From positions 16,924,501 to 16,988,500 of the forward strand of contig JAILWY010000013.1 in NCBI GenBank assembly GCA_022113835.1: a stretch of DNA of 64,000 nt, written 5' to 3'. The position numbers and the translations under genes are program-made. The notes beneath the pieces were generated by a model. It did no database searches. It had not been told where the DNA came from and saw nothing but the letters and a program-made list of their open reading frames with translations. Origin of the DNA: Atopsyche davidsoni. Taxonomy: Eukaryota > Arthropoda > Insecta > Trichoptera > Hydrobiosidae. Shown piece by piece: positions 1-12,300 of this stretch; within the stretch, counting starts at the first letter, position 1, and each line of letters opens with the position of its first letter.

Positions 1-71
1 CGTACAGGCGCGTACAGGCGCGTACAGGCGCGTACAGGCGCGTACAAGAGCGTACAGGAGCGTACAGGCGC
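1..71. repeat. 10-bp minisatellite at window edge
   Basis: Seven tandem copies of CGTACAGGCG, two of them with point changes (CGTACAAGAG, CGTACAGGAG). The array starts at the first base of the window, so it probably continues upstream. It is far more GC-rich than the DNA that follows. Confidence 0.9.
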
Positions 72-2810
72 GGCCCTGCCAGAGACCTCACTGACGGGGT
101 CGACGCAAACGTCCGAAGAAAACTATTTTTCCCGCAACACACCAAGTATTCTCGCCCGCGCCGCACTGCGCCGGGGCGTCTCCGTCGCGTGGAAATATGC
201 TACGAATGTTTGATTTTTTTTATTTAAGACAAGATAAAATGCAGAACAGTCACGTTAATAACATTAAGTACAATGTTTGGTTACTAAGCCCAAATGAGCC
301 CTTTCACTCAAAAGATGTCTTGTGCTTTTTTTAAACTTTCTGGCAACATCTTATAAGTTTATATTAATTCAATATTAAATTATTTTTAGTTAGTTATATG
401 AAGTGGAAAATAACTTTAAAAGAGTTTTGACACCACAATGACATACCCGCGAATGATAGACTTGCTTTCTTACTTGATTTACTTTGCTTCGTAAGTTTGT
501 TATATAATTATGTTTTTACACAATTACGTTAAACTTTAATAAATAAGAACCATGCAAACATTTTTCCATCCTGTGTTCTCTTCTTGTGTTATTTAAAATA
601 ATTAATAAAAGAATTCATGTATATACATATATATATATACATTATACATATTTATATACAATACAGCCAGCAGACCGTCAATTAGATAATAAATTATCAT
701 AATACAATAGCAGCACTCGTGGTAATTCAGATTCGTGGCTTTCGGGTCGCGCAGCCAGACACCGATCCGCCCAACCTTCACGACTGGGACTCTGCGTGCC
801 GCTTGCTGGTGTGGCCGCGCACCGCCCAGTCTGTTCGGCTGTGCACGCCGCACTGCCGACCTGAAATCCCAGTAGCTGCCCACTCTGAACTAGCGCGTAT
901 AATATTTTTCAACCTTCTAAAACAGTAATGATCCAACAATCCAACAATCAAACATCTAATAAAAACATTAATCGCAGTGTCCATTTTCATGAGTCGGATT
1001 CAATTATTCAGAAATCAGACGATGTCTAATAAATAAATCTATATGGAAAAGCATGAGTTTCACTCGGCCACCGAGAAGCGAGGTGTTCAGTCATAGCGGA
1101 CGCGCCTTGTCCTGGAAGGAGATCGCGGGCGGCTGTCAGATATGATGGATTGGCTCTCCGCTCGTACTGCTTGGATACTGAAAGCTATCTCTTTGTGCTG
1201 CTAGAATTCACTCTACAATAAATACACAGCGAAACAAAAAGAAACGTACTCGTACTTTTGGCTTGGGTAAATTTTTGATGTATCATGATTATTTTTGCGC
1301 TTTTTTGGTCCTGGGACTTCGTATGACTAAACGTGTGGAAGTCAAAATATAAAACGTTCATAGTATTCGAACTTTGGTTACTAGCTATCTTAGTGATAAT
1401 TTTATCAACTCTCTCATATAAAAATTAAAAATATAACTGAGCGTGCAAAGGCAGTTATGTATTGTACACAGTTTTTATACACATATGTACATAGATATAT
1501 ATTTACTTTTTATCATATCAAATATATAGGTTAATTTTAAAAGATCAATATTTTTCCTAAACTTTTTAATTATGGAAAACTAAACTGAAAATCCTAAATC
1601 AGCCTGGTTTGTTTTTAATTAATATCATGAGCGCTTAACAAGTAAAGGTGTGATCTGTCTCAAGACGACCCCTTGGCCATACTTCCCAAATGAACATTCT
1701 ATAATGCCTTAATACATATGCAAGAAGGCTCTTACTTGTTAGTGGTTTCTTCAGTTCGCCGCTTGGATTTGCTAACAGAAACGAATGGCGCGGCCGTCAC
1801 TTCCAATTCTGGGATTTTGTTTCACGAAAATCCGTTACTTCAACAGGGAAATCCAGCTTGGAAATATTTATAATGGTTTATCCAAATGTGAATTTTAAAT
1901 TTTTTTATTTTTATTGCGAAACATTTGATATGACATATTTTATTTTATTTATTTTATATGACAATATGAAATACATTTCTCTATCCTAGTAATATTTTGT
2001 ACATATATTGACATCAATGAAAGTACGAATTATGTCGAATGTGCAAAGACGTTATTTAATCAAATTGGCATGTATGAAATATATTTTTTTTACGAAGTGG
2101 TCAATTAAGTAAAAAGTTGAACGTTTCAATCATTATATGAACATTTCTGTCCAAAATATAAAATTTAACATTGGGCTAAAACTGTTATAGTTTTTCCTAA
2201 TTCGGTTCCTCATAAGTTCAACTGACTAGCCTCTTGCTGTGCAAATTGTAAAAAAATATATATTTAATTACAAATCGCTGGAGTCGATTTCATCAAATTT
2301 GAAATCAAATCAGTAGAAATAAAATTTGCGGCGAAGTGCTGTTTTTATGACACGCTGTCAAGTATGAAGGCGCCAGGACTGCTGAGTCCTGAGGGTGTCG
2401 GAGCCATCGCACCATGAGGACGCCGGGGCCGGCTTATCAGGCTGCTGGTGCCGCTCAGGTAAGCCTCGCGCGGTGACGGGAGTGATCTCTGACCGCGCCG
2501 GGGGGACCTCGAGAGGAGGATATACATCAATCATTCATTCATAAATTTATTATTTATTGAGTTTTTTATCCGTAAAAACAAGCTTAAGAATCCCAACACT
2601 CCAATTCTCTTGTTGGTATTAAAACAATCATTTTTTTAAATATTTGATATTTTAGTTTGAGAATGTTTCAAGATATTCTTTCAATTTATTCAATAACTTA
2701 AGAATTCCTTCGTTATCGTGGATGTTAAAAAAAAAATCTATGCGGAAATACAAGTTCAACAATTGTGTTTTCTACATTTTGTCTTTTCGTTTGATTGATA
2801 ATTAACCACA
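72..2810. other. AT-rich stretch without a supported gene
   Basis: No reading frame here has recognisable protein features. Three GC-richer patches (about 720-900, 1060-1160 and 2345-2530) open short frames on both strands, as expected from composition alone. No terminal repeats or transposase remnants were recognised. Confidence 0.5.

Positions 2811-2811
<1 letters not shown>

Positions 2812-2873
<62 letters not shown>
2812..2873. repeat. (TA)n microsatellite
   Basis: About 30 uninterrupted TA dinucleotides. It is one of many TA arrays in the window, several of which directly border mobile elements. Confidence 0.95.
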
Positions 2874-2876
<3 letters not shown>

Positions 2877-2990
2877 GTCATAAGTTATAGTCATAAGCCA
2901 TATATATAGTAGTCATATTTGATTCCAAATTTGCTTTCTAGAAAAAATTCGTAGTTTTTATTGCTTTAAGTCATTTATAGGACATTCAGT

Positions 2991-3187
2991 TAATATTGAA
3001 AATGGTCTAAGTCAATTCAAACATTAAAAACAACATTCACACAAAATTTCATACTCATAATAAATTTTCATTAGTCAAAACTAATAAAATTCTAAATTAA
3101 AATGATACATAATATAATTTATTTTTTTAAATTTATTCAAATATAAACCTTTAAATATCTCGAAACAAGAAATATATGCATTAATTC
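2991..3187 (+). repeat. Dispersed repeat R-A, copy 1
   Basis: Shares an ordered series of blocks with 43730-43835 and 58117-58298: a GGTCTAAGTCAATT block, a TTCACACAAAATTTCA block, an ATTTTCATTA block and a distal block with AAGAAATATATG. All copies have the same orientation. No coding content is visible, so it is probably an old nonautonomous element. It ends where the hAT-type element at 3187 begins. Confidence 0.55.
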
Positions 3188-4594
3188 GGTGGTCCCCAAC
3201 CCTGTGCCCGCGGGCGCCATGGCGCCCGCCGATCATTTTCCATGCGCCCGCCGACCATTTTCCTGTCCGACCATAATAAAAAAAATATTTTAAAAAAATA
3301 CTTTTTGAAATGAGAAATGTAAACGAAAATAATTAAAACGTTATAATTTTCAAAATAATAATTCTTTCCAGAAAATCAAAAAAAAGTCTGTTGAAATAGT
3401 ATCTTATAGTGACTGATCCCTTTGATGGGTCAATTTTTGAGTTTTTTGATAATTTTTTGCGAAAAATTTACTGCATCAATAGAAAATATTTAATGCTTAA
3501 AGTTAGATACTTTCCTTCTTCTAAAGACGTAATTTTTTATCTCTTGTAAATTTACATTCAATATGATTAATATGTATTTAACGATTAAAGTTTAGGAATT
3601 TGGAGATTATTATAACCGATGGATCTAGAACCCTAAGCATTTACGTGTCTTTTCTTAAATTGGAAATAAAAGATTACAAATAAACCTATTGTAAAAGATT
3701 AGCTAAAAAATTAGAACAACTTTTTTTTTAACAAACTTTGGCTTTGAAAAGTCGTAATTTTATCTAATTTTTCAACATTTATTTTTCAATTTTACAATTT
3801 TCCAAACTGTCAATGGGCAGCGCTACAAACAACAACTGATCAATTTGACCCATGCAGTGCTCGAAAAACCGCCGGAATGGGACACAAGACACGAACGAAT
3901 GATATTGAAGCACGACAAAGCTTAGTGCCATCGCCCTTCCATCGTCCAGGACACCATCAAAATGCTAAAATGGGATCTGCTACCACACCCGCCGTATTTA
4001 CCAGACCTGGCCCCATCCGATTTTTATTTGTTTGGTCGATGGCGCATGGATTGGCTGGGCTACACTTGGCCAATTTCGAAAAAGTGGAAAATTGGATGCT
4101 TGAACGATTTCGGTCAGACGCGTCGTTTTATCGTCACGGTATTCGTGTACTGCCAGAGAGATGGCAAAAATGTGACGATACTTTGAATAAACTATTTTTT
4201 TGTATTGATAAAAAAAATCCGGAAACCTAGTGGCACGCCTAGTTGGACTAAATGGAAATGGAAAAAATACTCAATTCTAAAAATTTTATTATAAAATATA
4301 AAAATTATTGTGTATATTTTTATGTTAAATAAATAATAAGTAGTAGTAAAAAAAAGTATGAAAATTCTGGAAATTAGTTCGAATTGGGGCAAATATGCAA
4401 CGACAAATTATTTTTAATAGCAATTTTAAAATGTACATTTATAGCTAAAAATTTCAAACAACCGGTTAGAATAAGAAAAATATACTGCACCAATAGAAAA
4501 AAAATAAATCCCAAAAGTTAAATGCCTTCCTTATTCTTGAGGTATTTTTTACTTGAGGCCATGGCGCCCGCGGGCACAGGGTTGGGGACCACCG
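3187..4594. mobile_element. Nonautonomous hAT-type element, copy 1
   Basis: Bounded by terminal inverted repeats of about 38 bp that differ at one position. They start CGGTGGTCCCCAACC and include a GCCCGCGGGCGCCATGG core. The GGTCCCCAACC type of terminus is typical of hAT nonautonomous elements. A partial copy at 45590-45963 shares the interior (the ATAACCGATGGATCTAGAA block and the GAAAAGTCGTAATTTTATC block). The interior encodes nothing of its own but holds a mariner fragment at 3808-4205 that the second copy lacks. No clean 8-bp duplication is visible. If the adjacent element at 4600-6858 is ignored, the flanks become CATTAATT and TACTAATA (5 of 8 identical). Confidence 0.75.
3808..4205 (+). 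pseudogene. Mariner transposase C-terminal fragment (DD34D), broken
   Basis: One frame reads TVNGQRYKQQL...EKPPEWDTRHERMIL, then HDKA holding the second catalytic Asp. A stop codon follows, and then WDLLPHPPYLPDLAPSD with the third catalytic residue. The spacing between the last two acidic residues is 34, as in DD34D mariners. A frameshift near 4040 moves the rest (MAHGLA...LPERWQKCDD, a typical mariner C-terminus) into another frame. The N-terminal DNA-binding part and the first catalytic Asp are missing. The fragment sits inside the nonautonomous element 3187-4594 and is a dead nested insertion. Confidence 0.85.
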
Positions 4595-4599
4595 TACTA

Positions 4600-6858
4600 G
4601 GGTGTCCCTTAAATTTCAAGTTCGATATTTTTTTACGCATACCTTCTTAAATGTTTTGTAATAATCCTATATTATCTAGAAAAAAATATTAGTTCGATTT
4701 ATAAACGATAACCCGTGCCGACTTGCGATTTAAACTTGTCCATACAAGTTGCGTAAGTACTGCGCTGTGACTTGTAACTACATGTTTAATTTGTCATTTC
4801 ATACGTGATTTTTGAGATTAGTAGTGCTCCATTGTATAGTGCGTTAACATGTCGGTGGAATTACGGAGTGATAAACAAAATATTTTCCTTATCGGTTTGT
4901 AGAATGTAGAATCTCGTAACACCTAAACTAGTTGCAGCTTTATATCGATGCCAGCTAAGTATTAGAGACTCCGTTTACATTCTTAATGCGGTGGTAGAAG
5001 CGCTTGGTCTGAGCAGCGATGATTTCCCTATTAACAAATCCTCGAATCAGCGAATTCGTACTGAAACTAGAAAATCAAGGGCAGAAGCAATAAAATCTGA
5101 CTTCCAAAACAATGTACCCGAAGTAGTCACAGTCCATTAGGATGGAAAACTATTTCTTGGGTTGGATGAACTAAGTTCTAAAGAAGAACGCTTGCTAGTT
5201 ATTGCTTCGTTTGACGATAAGGAACAGCTTCTTGCAGTGCCGAAACTAGAACATTCTTCTGGAAAACATCAAGCTAAGGTTGTCTCAACAGCTCTCTTTG
5301 ACTGGAACCTTCACGATAAAGTACATATAATGTGCTGCGATACAACAGCTTCCAATACTGGCCGTTTCAATGGAGCTTGTGCTATTTTGGAGCAAACTTT
5401 AGGAAAAGAATTACTGCTTTTCGCCTGTCGTCATCATGTTTATGAATTGGTCCTAAAAGCTGTCTTTGAAAGCAAAATTAAGCAAATTACTAGTAGCCCA
5501 GATATTCCAATGTTTAAAAAGTTCAGAGAAAATTGGAAAAACATCGACGCTAGTAACATTGAACCATCTCTTAATTTCGTAAAACAACGTGTTGCCGAGA
5601 CAGACATTCAAGCTTTGTTAATATTTTATAAGGCAGAATTAGACAAAGGTTATGTAAGAGATGACTACCGCGAATTGGTCGAACTGTGCGTAATATTTTT
5701 GGGAGGAGACACAGAGGAAAAATTAAAACTAAGGCCCCCCGGAGCCATGCATCAGGCACGCTGGATGGCGAGAGCGATCTATTCTTTAAAAATATGTTTA
5801 CTTCAGTCACAATGCAGAATAACTGCGAAGGACAAAAGGCTCTACAAGATGTTTGCTTATTTGTCGTGATGTTGTATGTTTAACCTTGGCTCGAATGTAC
5901 AGTGGCGATCAAAGCACCTAACCAAGATTTGCGCTTCTTGAAGATGTTAAAAGAGTACGAAAAAGTTGACGCAACAATTTCTAATGCTTCTATAAGCAAG
6001 TTTAGCCATCACTTGTGGTATTTATGTGAAGAGAAAGTTATTATATCACTGTTTGATGATGAAGTTGATAACCAAACTAAGAAGAAAATGATTGCCAACT
6101 TCAACCGGGACAAAACCTCAGATTTTAGCAAACGCTATGACCCGTCAAAGGAAGAACTGCCTCATACGTTGTTTGGTAAGTTAAATTGACTTTTTGTGAT
6201 ATATTTAAACTGTTGTAGATTTTTTTTGTTATTTATCTTATTTTTCCTTTTTTTTAGGCAAAACACTGGATGATTTCGTATCGGAAAAGAGCAAACAATT
6301 TTTATCACGACTGCAGATCGACGACAGTTTTCTAAAGGAAGATGTATCTTTTTGGAATAATGATGCTGCTTTTCTGGAAACTAAAAGAAAAATAAATTAT
6401 TTGAGAGTTGTGAATGATACTGCTGAAAGAGCTGTTAAAATGATGCAAGATTTTAACGGACTTATCACGGCTGAAGAAGAACAAAAACAGTTCTTGCTTC
6501 GCTGTGTCCAGGAACATAGAAAATTGTATCCGGACTGTAAAAAAACAACTCTAAAAAAAAGTTACCCTGACTGATTGTTATTACTTTATGTTTTTGATTA
6601 AAGATTAATGTTCATCTAATTGAATTTTTACTTTTATTCACTTAATTTATTGCATTTATAATGATTTTATACCAGACCGAAATATCAAGACAAAACACGT
6701 TTTTTACTAAACTTTGAAGCTCGGTCGGCACTGGTTGCAATTATGCTAGAAAGATGAAATTTTATGTTGAAGTATCTTATAGCATTAGTAAAAAATGTAG
6801 AGGGTATGCATTTCAAAATTTGAAAAAGAAAAAAATTATTGTCATATAAGGGACACCC
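4600..6858 (+). mobile_element. hAT-like DNA transposon A, degraded copy 1
   Basis: Starts with GGGTGTCCCTTA and ends with TAAGGGACACCC, an inverted pair flanked by TA on both sides (4598-4599 and 6859-6860). The same termini bound the second copy at 39636-42245 in the opposite orientation. The interior carries a transposase pseudogene. It abuts the nonautonomous element at 3187-4594. A TA flank is unusual for hAT relatives, which normally make 8-bp duplications. Confidence 0.85.
4849..6574 (+). pseudogene. hAT-like transposase, copy 1 (degraded)
   Basis: Homologous to the better copy at 39919-41977. It begins MSVELRSDKQN at 4849 and stops after about 16 codons. The stretch at about 4930-5060 does not match copy 2 (it reads ILNAVVEALGLSSDDFPIN) and may come from a related subfamily. 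The RNase-H-like core follows: VH-stop-DGK, then CCDTTASNTG with a catalytic-type Asp, then ACRHHVYELVL (the CxxH block of hAT enzymes), then the RWMARAI block. One base is missing near 5830 (GGACAAAAGG versus GGAAAAAAAGG), and a TAA stands at 5881-5883. An intron with GT at 6176 and AG at 6256-6257 separates the last exon, which ends at 6574. Clearly non-functional. Confidence 0.85.
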
Positions 6859-6860
6859 TA

Positions 6861-7046
6861 ATATATATATATATATATGTATTTACATGTATTTACATGT
6901 ATATTTTAAATTATACCAATGTTATAGTCAAAAATTATTAATAAATAAAATAAATTATATGTAACTAATTTATAAATATCTTCTACAGCTTTACACACAT
7001 ATATATATATATACACTAGCAGTACACACATATATATATATATATT
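6861..7046. repeat. TA-rich microsatellite cluster
   Basis: Short (TA)n runs with interruptions, including two copies of a CACACATATATATATATA block near 7000-7045. The cluster directly follows the terminus of transposon A copy 1. Confidence 0.7.
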
Positions 7047-7900
7047 GTTGGCAATCCGTTTAAATAAAAGGCATGTTATTTGATGGATCCCTGTTCGCTG
7101 CGTCGAATGGTGTGTATTGTGACATAATTGTGGCACCCAACTGGGTCCGCATGTAGATTTGTAACATGATTCTTTTGTGGGCCCTCATGGGCGAGTACTC
7201 GATACGTATTCAAGGGGAGACGACTTCTGCGAGCATTCCAATCGAATAAAGTGCGATCCTGTCGTTAAGTAACGAGAAGTGTTTTAAAAAATTACATTAA
7301 AGTTAAATTATTGTGCAATTGTGAAAGAAGTTTAAATAAATGTAAAATTGTAATCCAAATGTTTGAAAACGGAAAAATAAAAGTTTATAAAATAAAAGTG
7401 TTTGAAATTAACCTATAACACAGTCCACTGATAGTGTAGCGGTCGATGCACATGCACCGAGCTACAATTCTTTGACATGTTCGGACTTGTCAGCACCGCC
7501 CCGACCACAAGGTCGGACTTGTCCGAGCGGAGAAACTTTCTAATTTACAACCCATACAACCCCCAGCGCATCACGCCCCGCAGAGAGACTCCGACACCCA
7601 ACCAGTAACCACGCGTAATTTTGTCTTGTCAAATATAAATAATAAATAACGAATACGCAAATATTTCGCCTGCCTTTTGATCTACATCCATCACATCCAA
7701 ACCAACTAAAACCTTCGGCGAAAATAGCTTATGAACCTTGGCGAATTCGCAAGCTAAACCCGAAAAGAAAAGAACAAGAGGTAGAACCTCCACCCGAGGA
7801 TATACCTAACTCCCGTCGCCTACATTGCCCGCACAGTTTGGAGAAGCTTAAAGTTTAAAGTTATATAAATATATATATATATATACAATAAATATATATA
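7047..7900. other. Possible LTR-retroelement relic (weak)
   Basis: The stretch opens with TGTTGGCAATCC. Near 7128 it contains GTGGCACCCAACTGGG, which resembles a tRNA primer-binding site preceded by LTR-like text. From about 7730 a short open stretch (KIAYEPWRIRKLNPKRK) runs toward the next TA array. No second LTR, integrase, protease or reverse transcriptase remnant was found. The call rests on resemblance only. Confidence 0.2.
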
Positions 7901-7911
7901 AGGCAAGATAT

Positions 7912-8064
7912 CTATTGGTGTGTAGAGGTACTGCAATTTATAGCAGGCCTCGTTCAGGTCAGCTCACTTCTCAAAAGGCTTTCTACCCAACAAATCACTT
8001 TAATCAGAGTCCATGGACGGGAGTCAGTCCCAGGCGGGCCGGGCCTCTCGCGATGACCGAAGGT
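7912..8064 (+). repeat. Dispersed repeat R-B, copy 1 (153 bp)
   Basis: Matches 26006-26158 over 153 positions with no gap and about five substitutions. Key blocks are GTACTGCAATTTATAGCAGG, TCAGCTCACTTCTCAAAAGG and GGGCCGGGCCTCTCGCGATG. Both copies have a TA array just upstream. Short frames cross it, but nothing resembles a known protein. It is probably the body of a short interspersed element. Confidence 0.85.
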
Positions 8065-8116
8065 CGCCCGCGCGTGTTAACGGAGCAGTCGGCATTTTAA
8101 ATTGCCAGAATACTCT

Positions 8117-8158
8117 AAGTAATTAAGTCTCTACCAAAAGGTAGAGACTTAATTACTT
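8117..8158. repeat. Perfect 19-bp inverted repeat with AAAA loop
   Basis: AAGTAATTAAGTCTCTACC is followed by AAAA and its exact reverse complement. No coding sequence adjoins it. Such a hairpin can be a foldback element core or a small-RNA precursor; the sequence alone does not decide. Confidence 0.9.
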
Positions 8159-9170
8159 TTGTTTTATTTCAATACCATATATAGCGAGTAAAGCAATTTT
8201 CGTCATAGATTTTATAATGTACATAAAAACTATTAACCGGAAATTAAATTTTATTTAGATTATTATACAAACAATCTATCATTATATTCAAAGAAGTTCA
8301 TAAATATTTATTAAAGTGCAACTAGGAAGCTACTATTTGGCTTTAGAAATAACACCGAATTTTATGTTTAACTTAGTCGTAGTTTGTTGCCACTCAAATG
8401 ACAAAATTGTGTTAATCAGTCGGTTTTTTTTATCCCTTTTAAAATATTATTGCTTCTTTTAATTTTAGTCTTTTGTACCTGATAAAAATATTCACTGAGA
8501 ACTTTTTAGTTTGGATAATAATAAATGTATTCAAATCCACTGCTGCGTTTCCATCCCGAGAACCAGTCGGAAATCCAAACGTGCCGGTCTTTGGCTATTC
8601 ATATTCTCATCGCTGACCAGAGCTCCAGAGCGGCCTGTGGGGGGAGTGGGAAGAGAGAGGTTGTTTAGAGAGGACCGGAGAGATGAGTAATCCGGAGGAA
8701 CTCGCTGGAGCAGCGCGCAGTTATCAACCGATACAGTCGCTGCCCGGCATGCCGAGTGGGGCCCTTGTTTTGTCTTGCCATTACCGGTCCCTTGCTTGTC
8801 TGCTTTAAACGAAATCTAAATATTGAATCTTTGAATAAGGGTCGCTTTTCTGAGTGAATATGTTTACATAGAGGGGAGATTAGAAAATTATCCTTAAAAT
8901 ATATATATATATTTGAATTTGATGTGTAAAGAATTATTAAATAAATATTTTATAAAAATGTTACTATAACCTAAGATGCACATATTTAATTAATTTATTA
9001 TTAATTATCAATGAATAAATAAATTTAAAACTTTGCAAACTACGAAAGATTGCAAATAAATATACATCAGATTGCTTTGAGTGATGAAGGTAATGTGCAC
9101 GTGTCCTTCACCAACCTACCTCCAGGTTATATTTACATAAGTAACCTGTTTAAAAAAAAATACGTTAAGT
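8159..9170. other. AT-rich stretch without a supported gene
   Basis: No recognisable protein, terminal repeat or RNA gene. A GC-richer patch spans about 8560-8800. Confidence 0.5.
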
Positions 9171-9281
9171 ATTCAATATTTTTGACAGATTGGTGGTGGT
9201 GCTTAGTGGAATTTCATTTTATTATATTTAAATATTTTAAATAAAACACTTTTGTGATTTTTCCACATGCTTAATTTTAAT
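9171..9281 (-). repeat. PLE-tail repeat, partial copy
   Basis: Carries the outer part of the family seen at 59806-59945: AATATTTTTGACAG, GTGGAATTTCATTTTA, then TGTGATTTTTCCACATG. The hammerhead-like part is missing. Orientation is given in the sense of the element's protein. Confidence 0.7.
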
Positions 9282-9294
9282 AGTACACAAATAT

Positions 9295-9309
9295 AACCTA
9301 ACCTAACCT
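9295..9309. repeat. Short interstitial telomere-like repeat
   Basis: AACCTAACCTAACCT, three units of CCTAA. This is the complement of the insect telomere unit TTAGG. It is short enough to be chance, but see the similar run inside the MITE at 42928-43120. Confidence 0.4.
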
Positions 9310-12300
9310 TACATTAAGAAAAAAAGAAGAAAAATATTTTTTTTTTTTTATGAATAGAATGTTTATTTCTATAAATTATCTTCTATAACTATTATTTTTA
9401 AGTCATGTAGAACATAAACTGATTTACAAATAATACCAGCAATCAAAATAAGATTTCATAAAAATATAAATATTACAAACCATTTTTCAAAAATCCTGGT
9501 TTATATACAAATTTTCTTGTCCTCTGGTAAAATATGGAGGCATAAAGCACTTTTATGGTGGTAGCATCTCCAATTCAATTTTTCCAGCCTTTCTTGAGCA
9601 GGCTTGTGTGGATGTCTCCACTTTCCTTCCCGTATGCACAAGTTTTTCAGGATTATTAAATTTTACACGAAACAAAAATTTATTCTAGATTTTTTGGGCT
9701 TTTTTACGACGGCGGTATCCATATTTTAGTATTCGTGGGCCAGTCAGCTCGACGCGGCTCTCCTCGGCCAGAATGGAATGTCATTCTACAAAACTCTTTT
9801 TCGTCTTTTTATAATGCTTCAGTAATTTTTTTTATAAAAGTATCACAATATATGAAATCCAAAAATATTCTCCGGCGCCATGTACTAAGTTCAAAATTCA
9901 CAGTGTTTGAATAATTTGAATTAAAATAAATGAAAAATATAATTATTTTCAGTGCTTTCTATTATTTCTAAATGAACAAAAATTACATATGTTTAAATAA
10001 AATAACTTTAAAGTGAAATAATTGAAAAATAAGGTGACAGTCATAGTAAACTGGGTAAAATTTTAACGCAATCTACAACCAAAACACTACTATAAAAATT
10101 CAATACATTTTTTTTTTAATAAGTGAAATTCGAATAAAATGTGTTCATTTACAATTTGTAGCCAGAAAAATCTAGAATTGTTTTTCAATTTTTTTTTATA
10201 TTATTTACAAAACGTAGTTATTTAGTGTTATAGATTTGATATATGATTATCAAAGATTAGAAGCTCGTAGAACATTACATGGAAAAAAACATTCAGTACG
10301 CAAGAACGCTTTCAGCCCCCGGGTAGATATCATCTTCTCTTCCTCGGAAGTGGAGCGTTTGTGGTATCCCCTATGATAATTCTAAGACTTCTCTGCTTGG
10401 CAAAGGTGTGTATTCCAAATGAGATTCTTGAAATAGACCTATACTCGTTACGTGGACACGGATAAGGCTTAAAGGCGTCATGTGTAGGAAAGTCCCCCGA
10501 TTGTGTTATCCTTACGGCAATCGCTAGCATTAAAAACTATCATTAGGCTTCAGTGGAAAATTTCAATAAACTCTTATTATTTTAGGACACGAGACTATTC
10601 AATGCAAGCACGTTTTTTTTATTTCGTAAAAGCTATCCGAAAACGTTTTAGTAAGGGGACGTTAACCTGTACGAATTTATTGTATATCATTTTATAAAAC
10701 AATTTAGAAACATTTCAGACACTTTAACTGCATATCAAACTATTAAATTAATTTCTTCCTATATTTATATTATTAAACTCCAGAAACAGGAGTTAAGTTT
10801 GCTCGAGTTCTTAAAATCCTCCGAAAGAAATTATCAAGAGTTCAAGCTGTCAAAGTAAATCGTCCGCTGCTCCAAGCGGAGAGCTTTTGGCTGAGAAGCT
10901 TTACAGAAATAAAGCGATTTGAACTTTTTACAGTCCCTTAGTGGTTGCCGCGGTAGCTTTTTACTCGTACATAATTTCATTGAAAACAACAAACACAGAT
11001 TTAACCCTTTTCACGGCTGACAACCGTAACTTGTTTATGTTGCGCTTTATTCCTCACTTCTTTGTGCCGTTTTGTTGGAATGTGTGACAATTGTATACTA
11101 ATTAAGAGAGAACTGTCCGAATTAAACCCCGCGCATATTTTTTGGAAAGTAAAAAATTAGAAAGATAAACTGAAAATTATAAACCTCAACTGTAGCTATT
11201 CTGCGGTAATCTCTTCTCTAAGCCGACGAATAATCACCGCATGCCAGTTTGGCTTATGGTTTGTTTATAATTTTTTTCTTTCTGTGGAGTTTTCGTGTTT
11301 TTTCAGACATTTTAAAAACGAATAAGTGAAATGGCAATCCAAATAAGAAATGTACCCTATACAAAATGCTAAGCCCGTTAGGCACAGTATGATGCCGTAA
11401 ACCTTTATATTTCACGGTCGATTATCGCCAAACGAATGTCAAGTAGAAACAGCGCTCTAAAATGTACTGACATTTACTCTTTAGATATTTATTTAAATTA
11501 TACTCCTACAATTTAAATAAATATCTAAGAACTTAAACTCCAATTATGTATTCAACGAGTCCACGGTTAACCGAGTGCCAAAAGGCCACAGATGGCCTCG
11601 GCACTGGCAATGGAAAAGGCATACTCAGGATCGGCAGGGCCACAGGCATTATTGGTACCAGTTACCGGCCTATGTAGTGCCAAATAGACTGCAATTTTCA
11701 TTTTTTTATACAAAATAATTTATTAAAGTTCAAAACAGATAGACAATTTTTAATTAAGAACTGCTGTTTGTTAGTTTTACAATAAATTCTAATATTCCAA
11801 ATTGAAAAATACGGTCATTGAGCGTAAAGGCCCACGACCTCACCCGACTGCGCAAGGTGCAGTGGAGCCCCCGAAGCCGCCACGGAGGAAACGACAATAT
11901 TTCAAAATATCTTGCTACATCGTTTATATATACAACGAAAGTAGTACACTAATTGAAGTCCGTGCCAAAGATAAGAGTAAAAAAAAGTTGAGCCCTCCGT
12001 CCCGAGCAACCCCATCCGACTAGACTACGGAGCATGAGCACAACGCTCTACTGGCAGGGCGGCGGACCCCGCCCTACTGCATAGCCTGTGTGGGTAGCAC
12101 ATACACGACATTTACTTTTTACTCTATTTTATGAGATTGTATTATTTAATTATTTATTTATTTAGTGTTGACATGGAAGCGGTTTACAAACAGCGCTCTC
12201 GGGCGAACCTCAGATCGCTCACCGAGTGCTCGCGGGGCCTCCCACGCGGGGGCACCCGTCCACTTATGCTCCATCAAGTTAATTGTTTGCTGAACTCATG

